Shown here: in pieces, positions 55,622 through 64,000 of the stretch
Position numbering within the stretch: position 1 is the first letter of the stretch
Layout: the number at the start of each line of letters is the position of its first letter
From: Armigeres subalbatus
Taxonomy: Eukaryota; Arthropoda; Insecta; Diptera; Culicidae
Length of the DNA stretch: 64,000 nucleotides
Assembly: GCF_024139115.2 (NCBI RefSeq)
Contig: NC_085141.1
Span: 246,806,096 to 246,870,095, forward strand
Reading direction: 5' to 3'
Program-made: the position numbers and the translations under genes
The notes under the pieces: generated by a model
The model's database searches: none
Told to the model about the DNA's origin: nothing
What the model saw: only the letters and a program-made list of their open reading frames with translations

Positions 55622-58288
55622 TATGCACTTCTAGTGCAAACCGTCCGCAAGCAGACCGCACCTGCGGTCAGGGTAAATGATGCAGCCTTCGGTATCGCCT
55701 ATCAGAAGTTACCTCCCCTGGAGCGAATCTCCGTGCCGCTAGTAGGGATGTACATGAGGAAATATTCCACTGATACGTTGTTGGTTTTGCAACAATATTT
55801 TCCCTTCCATTTTACATGACCATCTCAAGTCCGGTGCAGCTCCCAGCTGTTTGCAGTAAACCACAACTCTAGTTGAGATCCAATGCAGAGAAAATGAAAA
55901 ATTATGACTATGAGAATGCATGCCTCATGACAGCAGCGCGAGCAACGTCTGCCATGGATATATCCATTTCCACGTACTGTCTCTCAGAGCTATAGGCTGT
56001 GGAATTTTCCAGGTATGGAGCATCCGATGAAGATGGATGGATGGTGGTTTGGCACTGACCAGCAAAAGCATCTTTTGTGTTTTAACATCGTCGATTCCAT
56101 CACGAAGCGAAATGGAGATTTAGGATGGTTTTTAATTATGTGCATAATGCGGCACTTAATTTATGCTCGTAGTGTCCAAGAACCATACAACCTATCGAAA
56201 ATAGCACCGTTCTCGTGCATTGGAAAGACAGTAAACCAAAAAAGTAATCTCAATTCTTTGTAAAACTGGTTTTTCCGTGATCTTACAGCTTTCAGAGTAC
56301 AAGGACAAAACTGTTCCTACCTATATGCAGATGATTTATGGTACTACGAAATCTGAACCTATCAGCGTTGCCAATAACTACCCTTAATAGGGTCCCCGGT
56401 TCATCGATTCAGAGGGGAACTATTTATTCAAAGGCTGTCATCACCAGAATGGCTTGCTATTGATGGAAAATAATGGACTCATCGAATTGGGATACCTATG
56501 AATGCATTCATTGCTGCTGTGTGAGAGTTGATAAATATTTGTATTGTATTCCAATTCTATGAAGGCATTATTTTATAAAGGCTGTTCGATTATCGCATTT
56601 TTTATATGTTGAAGTTTGTTCATATGACATTGTAATGGACGCATATTCATAACATTTCATGTGCAGCAGAGATTGTAAAAGAGATTTGTGCAACTTAAAC
56701 ACACATTTCCGTTTTGAATGCATTCCGAGTCGCATGTAGTACCAAGTTGAAACCAATCGTAAATTAAATTTTCGTTGCTTTTTATTTTCATCATTAGCTG
56801 TAGACTTACATAGTAATGATTATAGTAGGTCCTGGTCCGACATGAAATTATTCACGACCGTGACAGGAACAGTAAACTCTCAAACTTAGAACATCCGCCT
56901 CGAAGCGGAGCGGCTTAACATTCACATGTTATTCTTACCCACAAATATAAATCATATTTCTAAAATTTTATTCGCTCGGTACGAAGGAAAAATTTACAAT
57001 CCGCGCGAAAAACGGATCTAACCTCGTGGCAGTCATTTGATCTCCCAAATAAACACTAAGCAACCGCAGCGTGAAGAGATGGAACCTGCCAGCAGAGTCG
57101 GCACAATTTTAATGAACCATTTCTTCCATCGAATAGAGCAGCTTATTTTTATGGGAATCTGTCTGCATGAGTAAGTTCTTGAGATTTCAATTTCCCTGCG
57201 ATCCCCCCTCATGCCGAGAAATTCAAGCTGGAGGGGTGAAGGATTCGAAAATATTTCCACTCGAAGTCGGATGTGATCTTTCATTTGGCACGCCGTGTCG
57301 AATGAGACGACGTTGGAATTTCGCTTGACCATCACAACACGGCGCCATCGCACTGTGGGTAGGTTTTTCGTGAGCAGGTGGTCAGAACTGAAAATTTGAG
57401 TTTCTTTTAGCAGCGAATGATATCATATCTGTTTCAATTTATTAGCTAATGTCACCAAATTTATCATATCGATGGGTGGGGTGATAAATAGGAGTATCAT
57501 ACATAGACAATTCGAAATGATTTAAATTGCCCCTTTTCAATCGAATTCTGGCCATTGAAAGCTACACTGTACCATAGGTCGTTCGAAGAAAGTCGTCTCC
57601 GTAACATTTTATGCGTGTTGTTGTCGTCCTTCCGAATCAGAAGCTGTTTTGGTATGAAACATTCAGAAGTGTGACGCCAAGTCCAGATTTATTAATATAC
57701 CTACATATTCTCAGGCGCCAACTGGTCATCGCATTCCGAGTCCAGATATTTGTAAGCAGTGCTTGATCGATCGTTGTTTTGACGAACAAGAAATACTCAC
57801 TGCACTCGATCTGTTTCTGGTCGGATTGTGGTGGTGAGGTTGGAAGCAATGAATACCCTGCTCTTACGGTCTGTTAGAGCTTCATTTGGTCCAGTCTGTT
57901 ATTGTGTCAAGACTCAAGGGACATTGTACGGTTATCTACCTTTACCAGCCGACCGAGAGCAGCACATTAATGCTATACGTTGGAAACACTTGTAAAAGGG
58001 ACGAATGCTTAGTAATTATTTTGTTTCCAAATGGAGGCGCGTGGTCACTTATACATGGTAAAACTTTTTCGCTGAAAATGCCAGTAAGCTATAAACATCA
58101 ATGTCGGAAATAGGAAATCATGACAAAAAATAATTTTGTATTATGCAAGCTTAGTTCAATTTCGTACAGTAAGATGATTCCAGTCCAGTCTTTCTTTTCT
58201 ACGTCTTTCTTGTCATTTTAATATTGTCAAACCGAAAGCATTAAAAATGTTGTATGCAGGGAATCAATATTCGAGCAACGTCTAATAA
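55622..58288. other. Unassigned, apparently unique DNA
   Basis: Composition is less AT-biased than the rest, with no clear TIRs. A 106-codon minus frame at 57033-57353 (MRWRRVVMVKRNSNVVSFDT...) and an 82-codon plus frame at 56015-56263 are the longest open stretches. Neither shows a motif I recognise, and no adjoining splice signals connect them convincingly. It could hold host regulatory or intronic sequence. Confidence 0.4.
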
Positions 58289-58551
58289 TAGGGGAAAGTG
58301 GGGTAAGATGGCCCCTATACTAAATAAATTTAGCACACTTTTGATATAGTTTTTGGTCCATGCTCGTCTTGCCCCGAGGGGGTGAATTTAGGCATCATAA
58401 AAACACTTTTTTTAACCCAGTTTATAAGATACTGAAACGTTATTAATCAGTGTTTATTGATACTTATGTCAAAGACGAGTCACCATAAAGGTGTTTAATG
58501 GACAAATCAGCAGAATTTGAAGGAGTGTCGCTATTTTACAAGGGTTACCGC

Positions 58552-59874
58552 CATTGGCGTAAATAAGGGGGGGCTACCCTAGAAAAAAAATTAGCCCCCC
58601 CCCCCAGGATTTGATAAGTTAGTTAGCAGTGATATCAGTTTTCAACATATAGCATAATGAATTACCGAAAAAGTTTGAAGACTAAAGAGTTAGTAGATTG
58701 GTTTAGGAATTCCTTGACAAATCAGAATCCTTCGGCAATTTGCTTCGTAATCATTTGAAGATTTAATTCGGAGTCTCTCGACGTTTTGCAAATGATCTGC
58801 GTTGGGATCTCTAGACGATAAGGAATCCGGCTGACGATTAGCTTCGGAATCCCGCGAAGAATTGCTTCAGAATCATTCGACGTTTCATTTCGGAATACAT
58901 CGACGGTTTGCTTCAGAATTTCTCATAGATTTTGTTCAGAGTCCCTTAACGATTTTTTTTGGAACCATTCGACGATTTGCTTCGAAATCCTTTGATGATT
59001 TGCATCGGAATCCCTCAACGATTTGCTTCATCATCCTTGAAGGATTCTCTTCGGGATCACTGGAGGATTCTTTTCGAAATAACTGAACGATTAATTCGGA
59101 GTCGCTCGACGATTTGCTTCGAAGTCCTTCGACGGATTACTTCGGAATCCTTCGACGATATGCGTCTTCATCCCTGGAACATTGCTCATGAAATACCTGG
59201 AACCATCATATTGGAATTCCTGGAGGGTTTTCGACGAAATCCCTGGAATATTCCACTTCAAATTCCTGAAATATTCCCGTTGAAATTCCTGGAGGGTGAA
59301 GGATCCCTGGTACATTCTCGTCGGAATCCTTGAAATTTTTCCGTTGGAATTCCTGAAACATTCCCTCCGAAATCTCTGGTGGATTCCCTTCATGATCCCT
59401 GGAGGCTCCCATCGGTATTCTTGAAGGATTCATGTCGAAATATCTAGAGATTCCCGTCGGAGTCCCTGGAACATTCCAGTCAGGATCACTAAAGGATTCT
59501 CATCAGAATTCTTGGAAGATTCTCGGCGGAATCCATGGAAAGTTGCACTATTTTTTTTCATTTGAGATAGATAGAATATTTATGAAGTATGCAAAATTTA
59601 TCCACTGCCTGACGCTAGTCGAGCGCAATTAAACATATACTGTGAGTTGTTGCTCACACGTGCACACGTGCACGTGCTTGAGAAAAGAGAATAATATGAA
59701 TGAGTGTGATGGATCCGCAATTGCCTTAGGTGGTTGGACTGCATTTGTCACATTACCGCTGATAACTTGATGAGATGTTAAAATGTTCGGGAATTTTCAA
59801 AAAGAGGGTCAATTTCGAGAAAAAATATAAAGGGGCTATAGCCCCCCTAGTCATCGGAGGTAGTTACGCCAATG
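58552..59874. mobile_element. hAT-like element copy B with perfect 8-bp duplication (1323 bp)
   Basis: CATTGGCGTAAATAAGGGGG to TAGTTACGCCAATG, flanked by GTTACCGC at 58544-58551 and 59875-59882. The duplication length fits hAT (or P) transposition. The interior aligns with copy A, including the array and GTGCACACGTGCACGTGC block, but lacks A's first ~280 bases of array and its LTR insert. No transposase gene, so it depends on an element elsewhere. Confidence 0.92.
58700..59530. repeat. Degenerate ~30-bp tandem array inside copy B
   Basis: Same units as 48300-49030 (TCGACGATTTGCTTCGGAAT, then CCTGGAATATTCC types). The long frames 58959-59333 (plus) and 59091-59433 (minus) are translations of the array. 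Confidence 0.85.
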
Positions 59875-59914
59875 GTTACCGCTTAGGATGGCCATCTTGC
59901 CCCACTTTCCCCTA

Positions 59915-60942
59915 TACCCTTTGTCGTCAACAGAGTTTGTTACTGACAAACGCACCTCGTAACGATGCTAATTTTGTAATCATAGTTACGATTCTCGAAT
60001 ATTTCCATAAAAGCAGAAACTATGATAGTTGTAGAGATAATGCAAAATAACGGGATGAAAAGTTAGCAACAAAATTGTCTTCTTTTTTGTTGCTGACATA
60101 AAAAACAGATCTTTGGCATTATTATCTCCGACAAAAACAAAGCTTTGTCGATGGTTCTCTTTTATCGCTTGTTTCGCATTAAGAATATATATCATATGGT
60201 TTATAAAAAACGACACAAAATCAATAGTCCAAATAATGTTTTAAAAAGAAAAAGTTTGTTAGAAATCGTAAAAAATATGTCAGAAACCTTACAATGCAGT
60301 GTTGCTTTTTGTCGATTTCGTGCGCTTTTTTAATAGCATCGTTTCTGTTGTTTTTTCGCTATAGTTTGTTTGGAGAAGAAGCTAGATTTGAAAAACACCT
60401 TTTTTGAGAAAATCTGTGAAATGATTAAACCACCTAAAAGTGAGATAAAAATGTCGAAATGTTGAAAATAAAAAAGATGAATAGATTCAAGAAATTATTT
60501 CATTGGAGGCAAAACTCGGAAAACAAAATTCTAAAAAATCAAAATGTGAAATTGATGAAATCGCGAATTAAAAATTTTGATTGCCCAACAGGTATTCAGA
60601 TCGTTTTTAGAAGGCAAAATCGTAATTTTGAGCGAGAAGAAAATTGTTGGTTGTTGAGGGTTATACATATAGTCAAATTGGTATCATTTGACTCCTCAAC
60701 TTTATAATTTTGTACCTAATACAGGGTATCCGTATAGAATCTTCGAATTGCTGCTGCTGGTTTTAGAATAAAAGTGATCATGACAATTTAGTTGCAAGGC
60801 AAAAACACATGTCGTACTAGTCATCGACGATGTGACGTGTAGCAGGGAAGATACAAAAACTCGGTTGCTTTGCTACTGTTGACAATTTCCATCCCCATCA
60901 ACCCCTTTGTAACGTTTTTGGCATGGAAGGTTTCTATGAACT
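59915..60942. other. AT-rich, no gene seen
   Basis: Includes inverted words around 60060-60140 (GACAAAAACAAAGCTTTGTC). Short lysine-rich frames at 60145-60333 and 60459-60707 are unrecognised. Confidence 0.45.
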
Positions 60943-61027
60943 GTACTGCCTATAACCTCATAGTTGTCCCATCTTTGCTGGGTTTCCTATTCATATGGGA
61001 CAGTTATGCGATTACAGGCAGTGTAAT
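60943..61027. mobile_element. Tiny MITE-like hairpin (TACTGCCTATAACC ends, 85 bp)
   Basis: TACTGCCTATAACCTCATAG at the left mirrors the right end (reverse complement TACACTGCCTGTAATCGCAT); the paired stretch reaches GTTGTCCCAT / ATGGGACAGT. Similar blocks (GGGACAACTATGCG near 46598; GGGATAGTTATGC near 47357) suggest a small dispersed family. Confidence 0.55.
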
Positions 61028-61689
61028 CCTAGTAACATTTGTGTTTTATGATGGTTTTATAACACTTTTCCCGACTGGAAGGTCATATCAAAATTATATC
61101 TACATATGATATTATGTTATATTAAATTTTTATAACGAAATTTGTTAGAAACATGGTGTAGGATGTTGTTAAAATATCTTAATTTCTATCAAAAACTACC
61201 TTACTTGAAACAAAAAACTATCAAATTTTATTACAATTGTGTCATAAACATAATATATTTTGTTAGAAATTTATAACAGAATCAGCTGCGAAGTTTTTAC
61301 AGGTCGTGATAGGTCTCCAGATTGTGATCAACAATAAAAAATATTTGGTTTTGTCTGAACAAGTAGATTTTTCAAGAACATGAAACTATCAACATTACAA
61401 ATTAGGCAACCTTTTGAAATTATATCAGCGTTGTGATATCTATGGCTGGAGACTTTGCTACGTCTATTTTAATTGCCTACTGTTGGGCAATTCGCTGTTA
61501 AAGATTTTTTTAAATCTTATTATGATAAATACCTGTTACAACATTTGAAAGATAATGGCTACTAAGAACAAAATTGTATCAAAATAAGTTATAAATATCA
61601 CAATATGTTGAAGTTGTGTTAAGTTTTAGTTATGCTCTTTTAGTCGGATTGTGAAAGAGAAAAGAGTTGAGAGCAGCCCTAGGGGTACA
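61028..61689. other. AT-rich, no gene seen
   Basis: Repeated TTTGTTAGAAA and TATAACA words only. Confidence 0.45.
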
Positions 61690-61738
61690 TAGGGCCAACG
61701 TAGAAGATCTCCATGCTGGGTGGCTGCTCGCTTTAGCC

Positions 61739-62008
61739 TTATAGATTCCAGTAGACTTCTTTTATTTCCTTATTGAGGCACGAGCCCCTGGGTCTGCCTC
61801 TGCTGCGATGTCCTGGTGGATTCCAGTTCAGCGCTTGCTTGCAGATTTCGTCTCCACTATTTCGTAATGTTTGGCCGACCCACCTCCAATTTCTCGAATT
61901 TCTGTCGATATCGGTTTTTGATGGCATCGTCGATAGAGATCCAATTGTGAGGCATTCGAGATCCAATTGTGAGGGCACCAGGCCCGGATTATAAACCGTA
62001 GACATCAA
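61739..62008 (-). pseudogene. LINE ORF2 C-terminal domain
   Basis: NWRWVGQTLRNSGDEICKQA, then LNWNPPGHRSRGRPRGSC and NKEIKEVYWNL. The GRPRGSW block reads GRPRGSC, with a Trp-to-Cys change. The first ~40 residues of the frame are not part of the conserved domain. Confidence 0.8.
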
Positions 62009-62170
62009 TTAATAAGTACTTGCAGTTTCTGCGTAATCTCTGCTGATACACACCAAGTCTCACTGGCGTATAACAACACAGATTTTACGTTTGAGTTGAA
62101 TATTCGAAATTTGGTGCGTTGACTAATCTGATTGGATCTCCATACATTTCGTAAACTCGCCTAAGCATCC

Positions 62171-62530
62171 CTAACCTTCTTGTTCCATGCTCCTCTTGGT
62201 TCCACCGTCCGACGCTAACTGGCTGCCAAGATATTGAAAGTTTTCGACCTTCTCCACTGCTTGCCCGGCTACCGTAAAGTTGGAGGGGTTGTTTGTGTTT
62301 ACATCCAACGATTTGGTCTTGTTGACGTTGATGATGAGACCCGCCGTTGATGAACGTTCGGCCAGGTCGTTCATAGCAATAGGCTGTCAGATCAGCCCAC
62401 AGTTTGGTACACGGTCAATCGCACCCACCTCGTCGGTTACGATGAGGAGCAGTAGCGGAGATAGAATACACCCTTGTCTCACTTCAACGACTACCCGAAT
62501 GGGGTCAGACAAAGCTTTATGCACGTAAAA
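62171..62530 (-). pseudogene. LINE RT palm/thumb with the ADD box deleted
   Basis: Motif B reads VEVRQGCILSPLLLLIV at about 62440-62490. The next recognisable block is LAERSSTAGLIINVNKTKSL at 62310-62370, then VEKVENFQYLGSQL. The [YF]ADD catalytic motif that should lie between them (62380-62430) is missing, so the enzyme is dead in this copy. Confidence 0.75.
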
Positions 62531-62814
62531 AGCTTCATACTGCGCTTCGATGAGGCCGACAATTTTATCCGGAACTCTAAGGGCGTCTAAGGGTGCCCCA
62601 CAGATTTTCGTGGTTCAGACATTTGAATGCTTTTTCATAGTCAATGAATAACAGGTAGAGGGACGCTTGGCATTCGTTGACTTGCTCCATAATGATTCGG
62701 AGCGTGACAATATGGTCCAAACATGATCTTCCTGGGCGGAATCCTGTCTGCTGCCGTCGGAGCGTCTAATCTATTTTCTCCTGTATTCGATTTAGGATAA
62801 CTTTGCACAGAACT

Positions 62815-63168
62815 TTAACATGATGCCTCGCCAATTGTCGCACACAGCCAGATCCCCCCTTTTTTTGGGACCTTCGCTAAGACGCCCTGCATCCAGTCAG
62901 CCGGAAATGTTGCGGTTTCCCAGATATTGCAGAATAGTTGATGCAACATTTGCACAGATAGCATGGGGTCAGCTTTGAGCATCTCTGCTGAAATGCGATC
63001 GAGCCCAGGAGCTTTATTGGATTTCATGCTTCGGATGGCTGCTACAATCTCCAGCAATGATGGAGCTTCGAAGTTGTCGCGGGTAATGTGTTGCACCCTT
63101 GGCGACTCATGCCGAGATGTTGGTCGGGCGTCGAAACTTGAAGAAGTTGTTCGAAGTGCTCGAATCAA
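62815..63168 (-). pseudogene. LINE RT fingers region
   Basis: EIVAAIRSMKSNKAPGLDRI, then SAEMLKADPMLSVQMLHQLF and TATFPADWMQGVLAKVPKKG are the standard RT entry motifs of this LINE group. The frame then degenerates (KKGGIWLCATI), after which motif A is not clearly readable. Confidence 0.83.
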
Positions 63169-63282
63169 TGTTTCAGCTGATCAGTTAGGTCGTTGAGTAA
63201 CTGACCTGTCGCGTCCAGTCAGGCGTCGTGCGATATCCACCCACGCTCGCTTGTCCCGTCTGTAGCAGCGTTTAACTTCCTT

Positions 63283-63549
63283 CTATAGAACCGAGTACCT
63301 TTGACTGAACTCGTACTTGACTGTTCTGGTTCTTGCCCGCTCTATCGCGGCCTTTGCATCTATCCGCTCCTCGATTTTCCGCCAGGTTGCATCCGTAATC
63401 CACTCCTTTCGATGAGTGCGTAGCTCACCCAGGTTGTTCTCGCTTGTATCGATAAAGGCTTTCTTGATGGCCGTCTGCTCTTCTACGCTGCCAACTTCCG
63501 GAACATCCGCTACCCGAGTTCCAAGTTCTTCAATGAACGATCTCTTCAC
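63283..63549 (-). pseudogene. LINE inter-domain linker
   Basis: Basic helical segment EEQTAIKKAFIDTSENNLGE, then HRKEWITDATWRKIEERIDA and KAAIERARTRTVK. This WIT..TW..I..R motif typically lies between endonuclease and RT in this LINE group. Confidence 0.75.
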
Positions 63550-63639
63550 AGCTGGATCTTCTAATCGGCCTATGTTGAATCGCCGTCCGAGTCTCTCCTA
63601 CCGCCGCTGAATCCGAGCAATGCGTAATCGGATCTTACC

Positions 63640-63960
63640 AATTAGAAGGTGATGGTCAGACGCGATGTCAGCGCTGCGTTCATTCTCGCTTCGTTTCCAT
63701 TTTCAGCTGATGCAGATGTGGTCGATTTGATTTTCAGTTTGTCCATCACGAGATCCACGTGACTTTGTGCAATGGTCGATGGGGACAGAGCGATCCTCCA
63801 ATCATCATGTCGTTGTTGCCACAGAATTCAGCCAACAGCTCACCGTTTTCACTCATTACTCCAAGATCATGACGACCCATGACACGCTCATAGTCATTGA
63901 AGTCGCCCATTTAGATCTTGATGTTTAACATTATCGACGACGGCATTCAGTTCACTGTTG
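63640..63960 (-). pseudogene. LINE APE endonuclease, middle to C-terminal part
   Basis: Several frames on the minus strand give MGDFNDYERVMGRHDLGVMS, then ENGELLAEFCGNNDMMIGGS, HKVTWISRDGQTENQIDHIC and a final RLTIT-like region. The GDFN and NQIDH catalytic blocks are intact in sequence but lie in different frames. Confidence 0.8.
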
Positions 63961-64000
63961 AAATTCTCCTTGTCCTGTAACTCGGCAACATCGGTCGGCA

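Larger units (their letters stand above)
58289..59914. mobile_element. TA-flanked MITE (TAGGGGAAAGTGGGG ends) split by a hAT-like element
   Basis: The left end TAGGGGAAAGTGGGGTAAGA and right end (reverse complement TAGGGGAAAGTGGGGCAAGA) match through TGGCC. Once the hAT-like copy B and one duplicated 8-mer are removed, the original element is about 295 bases (58289-58551 joined to 59883-59914). TA is present at both ends. Confidence 0.88.
61690..64000 (-). mobile_element. Degenerate APE-type LINE running off the window
   Basis: From right to left: endonuclease (63960-63650), basic linker (63549-63283), RT fingers (63168-62850), palm motif B near 62480, thumb-side block (62374-62171) and C-terminal domain (62010-61739). 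Order and spacing fit one element, broken by many frameshifts. The 5' part lies beyond 64000. The C-terminal block matches the fragment at 8225-8462. Confidence 0.85.

Noticed and set aside
57033..57353. 106-codon minus-strand ORF as a gene
   Set aside because: Basic, no motif, no repeat-family or splice support; left as unassigned DNA.
1..64000. Endogenous viral elements, common in Aedes genomes
   Set aside because: No frame showed recognisable viral polymerase, capsid or glycoprotein motifs; all RT and endonuclease blocks fit LINEs.

Overview
The window looks like nuclear DNA from a culicine mosquito, most likely Aedes. It is AT-rich and intron-dominated. It is packed with LINE fragments, tRNA-derived SINEs (one strongly like the Aedes Feilai type) and many short elements with terminal inverted repeats (TIRs) whose target-site duplications (TSDs) can often be read directly. 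There is no operon structure, no functional RNA gene I can support, and no virus-like coding sequence that I recognise.

One host gene can be recognised, on the + strand. Exon 31402-32397 carries the start of a Gln/His-rich protein and ends in a GTGAGT donor. After a 5.8-kb intron, exon 38215-38341 encodes the conserved opening of an inositol hexakisphosphate kinase (IP6K) catalytic domain and ends in GTAAGT. The kinase signature and C-terminus were not found downstream, so the remaining 25.6 kb is probably intron. GC-rich islands at 4740-5320, 15830-16250 and 30080-30430 are candidate distal promoters or 5' noncoding exons, without proof.

Layout: 1-757 is a 150-bp satellite. 1765-3690 holds two LINE fragments lying 3' to 3'. 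6984-14102 holds a SINE, LINE fragments including a 2.4-kb minus-strand LINE, and small TIR elements. 18521-23782 is bounded by G-rich inverted ends with a TAA duplication. 24120-27110 holds LINE and hAT relics, the hAT transposase being split by palindromes. 28291-29617 has a large palindromic element and a reverse-transcriptase fragment. 32398-38214 (the IP6K intron) contains LINE pieces, GAA-rich arrays and a tandem duplication. 38342-47140 has many MITEs and a TTAA-flanked foldback element. 47811-50055 and 58552-59874 are two copies of one hAT-like element filled with a 30-bp-type array; the second sits inside another MITE. 53131-54577 is a pogo-like element with a nested MITE. 61690-64000 is a degenerate LINE running off the end.

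The main value of the window is its nested transposon stratigraphy and a palindromic element family with unusual 10-12-bp duplications. I found no new enzymatic system.
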